A stretch of DNA of 64,000 nt, from the NCBI GenBank assembly GCA_016713245.1, contig JADJPM010000001.1, forward strand, positions 1 to 64,000, read 5' to 3'. Source of the DNA: Verrucomicrobiaceae bacterium. GTDB taxonomy: Bacteria; Verrucomicrobiota; Verrucomicrobiia; Verrucomicrobiales; Verrucomicrobiaceae. Both the position numbers and the translations under genes were made by a program. Shown here piece after piece: positions 56,149 through 64,000 of this stretch (position 1 is its first letter; each line of letters starts with the position of its first letter). The notes beneath the pieces are model-generated. The model did not search any database and had not been told where the DNA came from. It worked only from the letters and a program-made list of their open reading frames with translations.

Positions 56149-56231
56149 GATGCTCGTTTACGTCAAAATCGGCCTAATATATCACAAGCCATGTAAAACC
56201 TATGGAGGTGTTCGAGTTACCTGGGAACAAA

Positions 56232-56257
56232 AAGGCCGTGGATTGCTCCACGGCCTT
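56232..56257 (-). terminator. Terminator of the PEP-CTERM gene
   Basis: On the minus strand AAGGCCGTGG, six-base loop, CCACGGCCTT, followed by TTT. Ten-base perfect stem, 27 bases after the PEP-CTERM stop. Faces the DUF1549 gene's start. Confidence 0.85.
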
Positions 56258-56284
56258 GAGTCACGAAAAGGATGCTCGTTTGCC

Positions 56285-57016
56285 TCAGCGACGGTTGCGG
56301 CGACGAAGAAGAACCATGAGGCCAGCAGCGCCAAGTAGGATGGCACCGCCCGGCTCGGGGATCGGAGCGCACTCGCCGTGCAGGGTAATGTTATCGAGGT
56401 AAAGCGTGCTGCCTTGGGAACCCCATGCATAAAGTTCAACGTGATACGTTTCACCATCGGCATCGATGCCGGTGGGGAAGCTGGCAGAGCCTTGGTTGAA
56501 GGAAAAATCGAGATCATTCCAGAGGCCGGTATTGTTCATCGCGACCGGGCCGGAAGTGCGATGCTGGATCGCACCGCTGCTGTCCTCCCAGAAGATGGAC
56601 GCTTGGATGGAATTGACCGAGTTTTCGCTCGGGCGCTTCCAGTCGAGGCTGAGACCGCTGATGGAGATGGCTTCGCCGGGATTCACCAGCACGTCGAAGG
56701 CCAGCGTATTCATTTCCTGGCTCAGATCGCTGCGGACGAAAGAGTAGTCATAGGTCTTGTCCCAGCCGGCGAAGCAGCGGAATTTCGAACCATCTGGGCC
56801 ACCGAAGAAGTGCAAACTCTGCGAGAGGGTGTTCAGCGAAAGGTCTGTCGCCACGAGGCAAGGGGCGCAGTAGGTGACCTTGTTGGGATCGTTGAAGTTG
56901 TTCAGGTTGTTGAAGTCGTAGAGTGCCAGAACGTTCTGGAACGGATTGACGACCTGGGAGAAAGCCGACCCAGAGAGGGTGGCAACCGCAGCGAGGGCAA
57001 AGAGCAGCTTTTTCAT
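56285..57016 (-). CDS. PEP-CTERM sorting-domain protein
   Basis: 243 aa from ATG 57016. Sec signal (MKKLLFALAAVATLSGSAFSQ), a beta-rich middle of jelly-roll character (probably extracellular, 'LYDFNNLNNFNDP', 'TLYLDNITLHG') and the sorting signal 'IPEPGGAILLGAAGLMVLLRRRNRR': PEP, TM helix, Arg cluster. Exosortase cleaves at PEP and attaches or releases the protein. No exosortase is in the window, but the ligase/decarboxylase/ACP trio at 9.3-12.5 kb belongs to the same type of gene set. Confidence 0.9.
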   Translation of the reverse strand: MKKLLFALAAVATLSGSAFSQVVNPFQNVLALYDFNNLNNFNDPNKVTYCAPCLVATDLSLNTLSQSLHFFGGPDGSKFRCFAGWDKTYDYSFVRSDLSQEMNTLAFDVLVNPGEAISISGLSLDWKRPSENSVNSIQASIFWEDSSGAIQHRTSGPVAMNNTGLWNDLDFSFNQGSASFPTGIDADGETYHVELYAWGSQGSTLYLDNITLHGECAPIPEPGGAILLGAAGLMVLLRRRNRR

Positions 57017-57205
57017 GTTATTCGTGACGTTGAGTTTCAGATCTAAGATCAGACGCATGCCTGATACGAGCATGGCATTGTTAGCGACTCGCCAGCGCCC
57101 AAACAATCCAAAGTTTGCAAGAATTATCTCATTAGCGGCTCATGATTGAGAATATACTTTTATCAAAGGTCAGCTAATCTAAAAAATCTACTCCACCCTG
57201 TTTCC

Positions 57206-58957
57206 ATGCTCGTTTCACCTGCTCGCTTTATCGCCTCCGCCGTGCTCTGGGGCATGGTCATCACCGCGCTTGGGTGCAAAAAGCAGGACGCCAAGACGGC
57301 TGAAAGCATTCCCCCCACTCTCGCACCGCCTTCACGCTGTGGTGATCCCCATCGAATCCTCACCGCGAATGTGCGCCACCTCCCTGCCCCGCCTTTGCGG
57401 GATGGCATCGGCACCTCGCGCATCCCAATCACCACCTCGAATCCTCAGGCGCAGGCCTACTTCGACTGCGGGCTGAACCTGCTGCATGTGTTTTGGGAGT
57501 TTGAGGCTTACCGCGCTTTTCAAAGAGCCGCAGAACTCGACCCCGACTGCGCCATGGCCTACTGGGGCATCGTGATGTGCATGCCCGGGGCCAAGCCTGA
57601 ATTCCTCGTCGAACGCACAAACGCCATGGGCCGCCTGATGGCCTTGCGTGACAAAGTTTCGCCGCGTGAGCAGGGCTACATCGATGCGCTGCAAGTCCTC
57701 GTCAGCCAGGGCAGCGAACGCTTTGCCGAGCGCCTGGAGGCGCAGTGGCGGGCTGATCCGGCCGATGTCGATGCCGGAGCGCTGGCCGCCTACTACTTTA
57801 AAGACGGCTACAATTCGGATGGCAAACGCACGCCGAATCAAGAGCGTGGCATCCAGATCATCGAGGAGATCCTCAAACGCAGCCCGAACCATGTCGGTGC
57901 CCTGCACTATTCGATTCACCTCTACGAGCTCGGCCCGGAGATCGACCTCGCCATGCCGGCCGCACAAAAGATCGCCCGACTCGCTCCACGGGCGAGCCAT
58001 GCCGTGCACATGCCCGGTCATGTGGCCTTCTTTCGCGGCGAGTATGACGCCGCCATTGACCACTTCCGCGCCGCCTACGCCGTCGATGAGGCTTATCACA
58101 AGGCCGAAAACATCGAACCGGCCGAGAATGAAAACTTCGCGCACAACCTGAACTTCCTCGCCCAAGCCTACGCCGAGGCAGGCAGGCTCCGCGAGGCCTT
58201 GCTCTATGCCGAGGAATTGAAACGCACCCGTCTGGCGACCGCGCGATTACGATCCGAAGCGGCCTCCATCGTCGCCTACGAAGGTCGCTCGCTCGCCGGC
58301 CGCCTGCTCATCCGGGCGGGCGACTATGCGCGAGCCGTCGAAACACTCTCGCGTGAATCTTCCGACCTAGGTCCCTCCCCGCCGAAGTACTTTCTCGAAG
58401 GTCTCGCCGCCAGCGCCCGAGGCCTCCAGGCAGCTCAACTCGGCAACCGCGACCAGATTTCCATCTCGCTCACCGATTTGGCTCGATGGACGCAATTGCT
58501 GAACGATGCCGCCCGCCAGATCCAGCAATCGGAAGAGGTCTTCTATGCGCAGCGAGCCTCGCGCATCCTCGATCTTTTCGCCCGCACGCTGCGTGCTCAA
58601 GGCTCCTCCAGCATGCAAACAGGCCGCATCTTCATCGACGGGCTCATCGCGGCCGATGCCGATGGCTACCGCATGGACCCGCCCCTCATGCCGCTCTCCG
58701 TTCACGAGCTGGCCGGAGCCTTTTTCCTGCAACGCGGCGATGCCGCCGCCGCGAAAGCCGCCTACCAGCAGGCGCTCCTCCAGCGTCCGCGCAGCGGCTA
58801 CATCATGCTCGGCCTCGCCCGGGCGGAAAAGCTGGCCGCGAACGGCGCTTCGAACGACGAGACAAAGTTCGCCTGGAATCGCGTCATCGAATGCTTTCCG
58901 CAGGGAGATTCGAATCTATCCGCGCTCATGGAAGCCAAAGCGGAACTGGCAAAGTAA
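57206..58957 (+). CDS. TPR-repeat lipoprotein
   Basis: 583 aa from ATG 57206. Lipoprotein signal, lipobox ALGC. Tetratricopeptide-type helices: 'AQAYFDCGLNLLHVFWEFEAYRAFQRAAELDPDCAMAYWGI', 'IEEILKRSPNHVGALHYSIHLYEL', 'AARLAPRASHAVHMPGHVAFFRGEYDAAIDHFRAAYAVD' type repeats and a final 'AGAFFLQRGDAAAAKAAYQQALLQRP'. This 'HMPGH' variety of TPR protein is common in marine bacteria. Function unknown; possible scaffold. Confidence 0.8.
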   Translation: MLVSPARFIASAVLWGMVITALGCKKQDAKTAESIPPTLAPPSRCGDPHRILTANVRHLPAPPLRDGIGTSRIPITTSNPQAQAYFDCGLNLLHVFWEFEAYRAFQRAAELDPDCAMAYWGIVMCMPGAKPEFLVERTNAMGRLMALRDKVSPREQGYIDALQVLVSQGSERFAERLEAQWRADPADVDAGALAAYYFKDGYNSDGKRTPNQERGIQIIEEILKRSPNHVGALHYSIHLYELGPEIDLAMPAAQKIARLAPRASHAVHMPGHVAFFRGEYDAAIDHFRAAYAVDEAYHKAENIEPAENENFAHNLNFLAQAYAEAGRLREALLYAEELKRTRLATARLRSEAASIVAYEGRSLAGRLLIRAGDYARAVETLSRESSDLGPSPPKYFLEGLAASARGLQAAQLGNRDQISISLTDLARWTQLLNDAARQIQQSEEVFYAQRASRILDLFARTLRAQGSSSMQTGRIFIDGLIAADADGYRMDPPLMPLSVHELAGAFFLQRGDAAAAKAAYQQALLQRPRSGYIMLGLARAEKLAANGASNDETKFAWNRVIECFPQGDSNLSALMEAKAELAK

Positions 58958-58963
58958 GCTTCC

Positions 58964-61867
58964 TCACCGCTTCACCACGCATTCATCGTGGTTCATGAGT
59001 GCCTGCACAAGCACGGCCGCAGTGGCGAGCTCGGCTGAAGGCGTCTTCGGCTTCCGCGAGCCCACATCGAGCAGTTTCTTCATGGCGGCAGCATCCTTCT
59101 TGAAGTACCCCAACTGCTCCGCATGAAGCTGCTGGGTGATGGAAAGCTCCTTCGCATCCGGCTTGCGGCTCAGGCAGTGCAGGAAAGCGCCCTCGATGAG
59201 CTTCAAGGTATCCCCCTTTGATTCCGTGAGGAGCTTCTCCGCCAGCACGCGGGCGGCTTCGATGAATTGCGGTCCGTTGAGCAAGATCAACGCCTGTAGC
59301 GGACTATCCGTGCGTTCACGTTTGGCGGTGCAAACAGCCCGGCGAGGTGCGTCAAAGGCCAACATGGCCGGCGGCGGACTCGTGCGTCGCCATGTCGTGT
59401 AAAGACTGCGACGAAAGACCGCATCACCAGCACTGGGGCCGATGGGTTTGAAGGCCTCCGTCATCTCATACGGATACACCGGGGGACCACCGATCTGCGT
59501 TTGCAGCAGGCCGGAAATGGCGAGCGCATTGTCGCGGATCATCTCGGCACTCAGGCGATGCCGTGGACCACGGGCCAGCCATTGGTTGTCGGGATCATCC
59601 GCCATCGTCGCGGCATCGGCGATGCTGCGCTGCTGGTAAGTCTGGCTCGATACGATGGTATGAATCAGCCCCTTCACATCCCAGCCGCTCGCGATGAAGT
59701 GCCCAGCGAGAAAATCGAGCAACTCGGGATACAGCGGACGCTCGCCCTGGCTGCCGAAGTCCTCCGAAGTCTTCACCAGACCTCGACCGAACAAACTGGC
59801 CCAGATGCGATTCACGGTCACGCGGGCCAGCAGCGGATGATTCGGTGCCGTGAGCCATTTCGCGAGCCCGAGTCGGTTCTTCGGCCATTCCGGCTTCATC
59901 GGTGGCAAAACGGCGGGCGTGATCGGGCCAGCTTCTTCATCACGTTTATCGTATTCGCCACGGATGAGCGTGTAGGCCTTCTTCGGCTGCGGAAGCTCCT
60001 GCATGACCATCATCTCCTTTTGCGCTTCGAGGAGCTTCGTGACCTCCGCTCGTGCGACGGTGAGCTCATCGAGCTTCACATCATGTGACAGGCTTACATC
60101 ACGACCAAAAACGCGAAAATCATCAATCAGCCCGCCTTTGAAGCCGCGATCACGAAAACGCTCGCCGAGCGAAATCGTGTCACCACCGCCACCGAGGATG
60201 TTTTTCGTCAGATTGTCCCGAATGACCTCCACCTCGGCTTGTTGGCCGTCGATGAAGATACGCAAGCCATCGGCCCGGCTGGAGCCGTCATTTGTCACGA
60301 CAACATGCAGCCACGTTTTAAGCGGAATGGACTTCTTCGTGCGGATGGAGATCGCATTGCCCGGCCAGAAGTGAATGAGGGACCACTTGAGCTTTCCTTC
60401 CTCGATCAGCAGCTCGTAGCCACGGCTGGCAGCATCCATCCAGGCCCGCGAACGATGAAACACCACCGCACGCTCCTTCACATCTGGCGTCTGCATCGAC
60501 AGCGACACGCTGAAAGGCTCGTGACGCTGGAAATTGCCCACTTTGGTCTCCACCGAATCATCCCCGGTGAACTGCACCGCGCTGCCCTCATGCCCCGGCA
60601 CGAGCTTGTTCTCGCCTTTGAGCGTCGCAGGGCTCTTCGCGTCGAGTTGATTCGCCAGCGTGTTCTTCTCCAGCTTGTCAAAATTGAAGCGGGCAATCTC
60701 GCCGTGCGCCAAATCAGGCTTCGCGAGATGCTTCGGCAGCTTTTTCTCCAACTCAGCCACCTTCGTCCTCGCTGCGGCGAGCTTCGCCTTCGTCGGCTCG
60801 TCCATCATCATAAGCGTCGGCGTGGGCGGCGACGGCGTGAAGAACGAATACAGCCCTGCCTCGTCGATGTTTTGGAACATCGAAAACAGCCCGTAATACT
60901 CCTTCTGTGCGATGGGATCGTATTTGTGATCGTGGCAGCGTGCACACTCGAAGGTGAGGCCGAGAAACGCCGTGGCAAAGGTCTGTACGCGGTCCGCCAC
61001 ATACTCCACGCGGTATTCCTCCTCGACGCTGCCGCCTTCGGCTTCCTGCTGATGCAGCCGGTTGAAGGCCGTGGCGAGAATCTGCTCATCCGTGGCTTGG
61101 GGGAGCATGTCTCCGGCGATCTGCCAGGTCACAAACTGGTCGAACGGCAGGTTGTCGTTCAGCGCCTTCACCACCCAGTCCCGCCAAGGCCAGACATCCC
61201 GCTCCCGGTCCACCTGAAAGCCATACGAGTCCGCGTAGCGAGAGACATCGAGCCAATCTGAAGCCCATTTTTCGCCGAAGGAGGGAGACTGGAGGAGCTT
61301 CGAAACCAGATCGGACAGATCCGTCTGATCGGACGGATCAGGAGGCAGGCCCGTGAGATCAAAATGCAGTCTCCGCCTCAGTGTGGATGCCTCAGCCTTT
61401 GGCTGGAGCTTCAAACCCCGCTGAGCTAACCCAGCGCTCACGATTTCATCCACACGCTTCGCCGCGTCGTGAATCAGGAATCTAGATTCAGGAATCGGGA
61501 ATGAAGTGAAGCTCCAATGCGCCTCATACTCCGCGCCTTCACTGATCCAGCGGCGCAGCGTTTCGACCTCCGCCATCGTGAGCTGGCCGAGCTTCGATTT
61601 CGGCGGCGGCATCAGTTCATCGGGATCGCTGGTGAGGATGCGATCGAGGATGAGGCTTTTCTCCGGCTTTCCCGGCACAATGTGGCCGTCCTGGATCGCC
61701 GCCTCGCGATCATCCAGCCGCAGATCCGCCTCCCGCTTCTTCGAGTCCGGCCCATGGCAGTGGAAACACTTGTCCGAGAGGATCGGGCGGATGTCGCGGT
61801 TGAAGCGCAGCTTCTCCGCCGCGGTGACGGCGAGCGGGAAAAACAGGAGGGCGAGGGCGAAACGCAT
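58964..61867 (-). CDS. Planctomycete-cytochrome (PSCyt1) / DUF1549 / LamG / DUF1553 protein
   Basis: 967 aa, Sec signal (MRFALALLFFPLAVTAAE). PSCyt1 domain with a CFHCHGPD haem-binding motif and 'LRLDDREAAIQDGHIVPGKPEKSL', DUF1549 at about 135-320 ('CARCHDHKYDPI'), a LamG-like jelly-roll (about 395-590, 'LIDDFRVFGRDVSLSHDVKLDEL') and DUF1553 (about 660-910, 'PLLARVTVNRIWASLFGRGLVKTSEDFGSQG'). This architecture is typical of PVC bacteria, but it is not adjacent to a DUF1501 gene here. Tail-to-tail with the TPR lipoprotein. Role unknown, perhaps in glycan use. Confidence 0.92.
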   Translation of the reverse strand: MRFALALLFFPLAVTAAEKLRFNRDIRPILSDKCFHCHGPDSKKREADLRLDDREAAIQDGHIVPGKPEKSLILDRILTSDPDELMPPPKSKLGQLTMAEVETLRRWISEGAEYEAHWSFTSFPIPESRFLIHDAAKRVDEIVSAGLAQRGLKLQPKAEASTLRRRLHFDLTGLPPDPSDQTDLSDLVSKLLQSPSFGEKWASDWLDVSRYADSYGFQVDRERDVWPWRDWVVKALNDNLPFDQFVTWQIAGDMLPQATDEQILATAFNRLHQQEAEGGSVEEEYRVEYVADRVQTFATAFLGLTFECARCHDHKYDPIAQKEYYGLFSMFQNIDEAGLYSFFTPSPPTPTLMMMDEPTKAKLAAARTKVAELEKKLPKHLAKPDLAHGEIARFNFDKLEKNTLANQLDAKSPATLKGENKLVPGHEGSAVQFTGDDSVETKVGNFQRHEPFSVSLSMQTPDVKERAVVFHRSRAWMDAASRGYELLIEEGKLKWSLIHFWPGNAISIRTKKSIPLKTWLHVVVTNDGSSRADGLRIFIDGQQAEVEVIRDNLTKNILGGGGDTISLGERFRDRGFKGGLIDDFRVFGRDVSLSHDVKLDELTVARAEVTKLLEAQKEMMVMQELPQPKKAYTLIRGEYDKRDEEAGPITPAVLPPMKPEWPKNRLGLAKWLTAPNHPLLARVTVNRIWASLFGRGLVKTSEDFGSQGERPLYPELLDFLAGHFIASGWDVKGLIHTIVSSQTYQQRSIADAATMADDPDNQWLARGPRHRLSAEMIRDNALAISGLLQTQIGGPPVYPYEMTEAFKPIGPSAGDAVFRRSLYTTWRRTSPPPAMLAFDAPRRAVCTAKRERTDSPLQALILLNGPQFIEAARVLAEKLLTESKGDTLKLIEGAFLHCLSRKPDAKELSITQQLHAEQLGYFKKDAAAMKKLLDVGSRKPKTPSAELATAAVLVQALMNHDECVVKR

Positions 61868-61982
61868 GGGTTGGACAAAGACAGGAGACTTCCACCTTTC
61901 TCAACGGCCTTCCTCTTGACCTTCTTGACGCCCTTGACGACTTCCGCCTGGGCCACCATGCATCACCGGCTCATTCCCTCTC

Positions 61983-62471
61983 ATGTGGCAGGAACTCACC
62001 ACCCTCTGGCAAAGCATCCGTGACCCGGAGTACCTGCACCTGCTCATCGAGCCGCTGCCGCTCTACGGACTCGGGCTGGGGCTGATGTTCTTCATCGTGG
62101 CCTTTGTGTTTGGCGAGAGGCGCTGCCGCCTCGTGGCGCTGGTGCTCGTCTGCGTCTCCTGCGCCAGCGTGTGGCCCTACACCGACCTGCGGGCCAAGGC
62201 CACGCCGCGCATCATCGCCACGCGACCGCCAGAATACGCCAGCGTGATCCGCGAGCAGACTCAGCGCCGGCTCGACTGGAACTGGCCCTACTACGCGATG
62301 ACGCTCTTTTCGCTCATCGCCCTCTTCACCAGCCAATCGCCCAAAGGCAAGCCATTGCTCCTGGTCGTCGTCATCGGTGGCGCGATGCTGTTTTGGATCA
62401 GCATCTGGCTGCACAAAAAAGAATGCGAGGTCTATCACCGCAACATCGTGCGGTACAAACCACCGCGATGA
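61983..62471 (+). CDS. Membrane protein of unknown function
   Basis: 162 aa. Four hydrophobic segments ('LPLYGLGLGLMFFIVAFVFG', 'LVALVLVCVSCASVWPY', 'YYAMTLFSLIALFTS', 'PLLLVVVIGGAMLFWISIWL') and a short C-terminal tail. Not recognised. Its stop lies three bases from the moxR stop on the other strand. Confidence 0.6.
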   Translation: MWQELTTLWQSIRDPEYLHLLIEPLPLYGLGLGLMFFIVAFVFGERRCRLVALVLVCVSCASVWPYTDLRAKATPRIIATRPPEYASVIREQTQRRLDWNWPYYAMTLFSLIALFTSQSPKGKPLLLVVVIGGAMLFWISIWLHKKECEVYHRNIVRYKPPR

Positions 62472-62474
62472 GGC

Positions 62475-63440
62475 TCACGGGATCGGCGTCTCCTCGATCA
62501 GCATCCTTGCGGTATCCGCGCCGGTTTGGCCGTCCACGGCATGGTCGAGTCGATGACCCATCACGGGCACCGCCACGGCCTGCACATCCTCCGGCAGCAC
62601 CATCGCCCGACCTTGAATGAGCGCCCAGGCTCTCGCCGCCGCGAGCAAAGCCAGCCCCGCACGCGGCGAAAGCCCATGCCCGGTGGCGCGACTGGCCGCG
62701 AGAAGGTCCTGCAAATAATCGAGCAGCGGTGCCGAGACATGCACCGCCCGCGTCCAGCCTTGCAGCGTGTGCAAATCCGCCGTCGAGAGCGCCGCCGGCA
62801 TCGTCTTGAGCAGATCACGACGGTCGAGACCTTGCAGCAGCGCCCGCTCCGCCTCGCGATCCGGCGGCCCAAGGCCCAGACGCATCAAAAACCGGTCCAA
62901 CTGCGATTCCGGCAGCATGTAGGTGCCCGTTTGCGACGAGGGATTCTGCGTGGCGATCACGAAGAACGGCTCCGGCAGCGCATGCGTGCTGCCATCGGCC
63001 GTCACCTTCCCCTCCTCCATCGCCTCCAGCAGCGCGGACTGGGTCTTCGGCGTGGCCCGATTGATTTCATCCGCCAGCAGCACCTGCGAGAAAACCGGGC
63101 CGCGATGGAAGATGAAGCTGCCGCTATCCCGATCAAACACGGCTGCGCCGAGAATATCCGCCGGCAAAAGATCGCTGGTGAACTGCACCCGCCGAAATTG
63201 AAGCCCCAGCGCCTGCGCCAGCGCCTGCGAGAGGATCGTCTTCCCCACCCCGGGCTGGTCCTCAAACAGCAGATGCCCCCGCGCCAGCAGACAGGCCACC
63301 GCGAGCCTCACGGTATCCTCCTTGCCAAGAATGATCTGCGAGACGGCGCTGAGCAGCGCCTCAATTTGCTCCTGCGCCTGCCGGGCGCTCGCGGCAGGAA
63401 GGGTGGCATCGGCCGAGGACGTTTGGGTGCGTGAGGACAC
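62475..63440 (-). CDS. MoxR-family AAA+ ATPase
   Basis: 321 aa, starting at GTG 63440. Walker A DQPGVGKTIL (61-70), Walker B with 'FSQVLLADEINRATPKTQSALLEAMEEG', sensor 1 'FFVIATQNPSSQTGTYMLPESQLDRFLMRLGLG', sensor 2 near 'LSPRAGLALLAAARAWA'. MoxR ATPases are chaperones usually encoded beside DUF58 and VWA proteins; none is downstream here, so it may be an orphan. It faces a divergent VapBC-like pair. Confidence 0.93.
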   Translation of the reverse strand: MSSRTQTSSADATLPAASARQAQEQIEALLSAVSQIILGKEDTVRLAVACLLARGHLLFEDQPGVGKTILSQALAQALGLQFRRVQFTSDLLPADILGAAVFDRDSGSFIFHRGPVFSQVLLADEINRATPKTQSALLEAMEEGKVTADGSTHALPEPFFVIATQNPSSQTGTYMLPESQLDRFLMRLGLGPPDREAERALLQGLDRRDLLKTMPAALSTADLHTLQGWTRAVHVSAPLLDYLQDLLAASRATGHGLSPRAGLALLAAARAWALIQGRAMVLPEDVQAVAVPVMGHRLDHAVDGQTGADTARMLIEETPIP

Positions 63441-63598
63441 GAGAAAAAATAGGCTGTTGAGCCTGTACTCTCGCCTGAACCGGCTCCCAAGCGCAAGAGA
63501 TACCTTTGGCTGCAGCCCGAGTATCAGGCTCAAATTCTCAACAGGATCCCGCCCAAACCCGAATTGCATCTTTGCCGCTTTCCCGTTATGAATCCGGC

Positions 63599-63841
63599 AT
63601 GACAACGCTGTCACTTTCACTGCCCGATAAACTCGTCGCCCGGCTCGATGATGCTGCCAAGGCACGCAAAAAGACCCGCCAGGCCTTTGTGCGCGAGGTG
63701 CTGGTGAAAAGCGTGCCTTCAACGCCTGCCTCAAAGAAACCCAGCCTGCTCGAACGCACTCGCAACCTCTGCGGCATCGGACAAAGCGGCATGCGGGACC
63801 TCTCCTCCAATCCGGCCCACCTGAGCGACTTCGGAGCATGA
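63599..63841 (+). CDS. Ribbon-helix-helix antitoxin (VapB-like)
   Basis: 80 aa from ATG 63599. RHH N-terminus 'TLSLSLPDKLVARLDDAAKARKKTRQAFVREVLVKS' of CopG/Arc type, and a toxin-binding tail. The stop overlaps the PIN toxin's start (ATGA at 63838-63841). Confidence 0.82.
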   Translation: MTTLSLSLPDKLVARLDDAAKARKKTRQAFVREVLVKSVPSTPASKKPSLLERTRNLCGIGQSGMRDLSSNPAHLSDFGA

Positions 63842-64000
63842 ACGGACCCGTCATCGCTGATGCCGGGCCTCTCGTGGCTTATCTGGATCGCAGCGACCAG
63901 CATCATGACTGGGCAGTGGCCACCTTTTCACAACTGACCGATCCGCTCCTGACCTGCGAGGCGGTCATGGCCGAAGCCTGGCATCTGCTCGGGCGTGGCC
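63838..64000 (+). CDS. PIN-domain toxin (VapC-like), truncated by the window end
   Basis: 54 codons visible. PIN hallmark 'IADAGPLVAYLDRSDQHHDWAV' (first catalytic Asp) and 'PLLTCEAVMAEAWHLLGRG' (catalytic Glu). RNase toxin of the pair with the RHH antitoxin. The remainder lies beyond position 64000. Confidence 0.85.
   Translation, partial: MNGPVIADAGPLVAYLDRSDQHHDWAVATFSQLTDPLLTCEAVMAEAWHLLGRG

Noticed and set aside
53878..56196. 772-aa plus-strand frame opposite the DUF1549/DUF1553 gene
   Set aside because: The minus-strand protein has a signal peptide and conserved motifs; the plus frame has none and is a product of GC-rich codon bias.

Overview
The window looks like a GC-rich chromosome segment from a member of the Verrucomicrobiota (Prosthecobacter/Verrucomicrobium type). 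The evidence is paired DUF1501 and DUF1549/DUF1553 secreted proteins, a PVC-type dehydrogenase/HEAT/haem-binding protein, a PEP-CTERM protein, an exosortase-A-type ligase/decarboxylase/carrier trio and an 'NPYAAP' membrane protein. There are no rRNA or tRNA genes, CRISPR arrays or intact insertion sequences. A striking technical feature is the number of frameshifts in otherwise well-conserved genes (RND pump, PLP decarboxylase, ACP, sigma factor, SIR2, GHKL ATPase, PVC dehydrogenase). Those I could reconstruct sit in short homopolymers, mostly one-base losses in GGG/CCC/AAA. I read them as probable sequencing or assembly errors and annotate the genes as single CDSs with the breaks noted.

Layout. 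0.1-6.1 kb: a tripartite RND efflux operon plus a small cytochrome lipoprotein. 6.4-9.3 kb: a redox-disulfide/rhodanese protein, a methyltransferase and a DUF1501 protein. 9.3-12.5 kb (minus): acyl-AMP ligase, PLP decarboxylase and acyl carrier protein, which together resemble an amino-acyl-carrier activation module. 12.6-18.0 kb: an EF-hand/redoxin/cytochrome/monooxygenase-like fusion, a VC0807-like membrane protein, a sugar-isomerase-like TIM barrel and an ECF sigma/anti-sigma pair. 18.4-22.7 kb (minus): an AT-richer accessory island encoding a C5-cytosine methyltransferase, a MORC-like GHKL ATPase with a C-terminal TIR domain, and a SIR2 protein. This is the best candidate for an undescribed defence system, because both effector-type domains belong to NAD-consuming families. 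A Pycsar-effector-like membrane protein lies just beyond it (23.0-24.1 kb).

24.3-33.1 kb: YHS, DoxX, NRDE, a DedA/ATP-grasp fusion and DinB genes, then msrPQ, a lipoprotein hydrolase and mpl. 33.1-38.8 kb: an NPYAAP membrane protein, the PVC dehydrogenase (interrupted by a palindromic repeat also found at 33.06 kb), galE, and a secreted FN3/nuclease-toxin-like protein with a zinc-ribbon partner. 38.8-50.3 kb: arginine biosynthesis genes argF, argD and argB, interspersed with a secreted toroid-like protein, a RelE/antitoxin pair, a PepSY-kinase-regulator operon and a GH26 mannanase-like enzyme. 50.4-64 kb: a DUF721 protein, a CbiX/DR2241 protein, a DUF1501+DUF1549 operon, a PEP-CTERM protein, a TPR lipoprotein, a large Planctomycete-type cytochrome/LamG protein, a membrane protein, an orphan MoxR ATPase and a VapBC-like pair cut by the window end.
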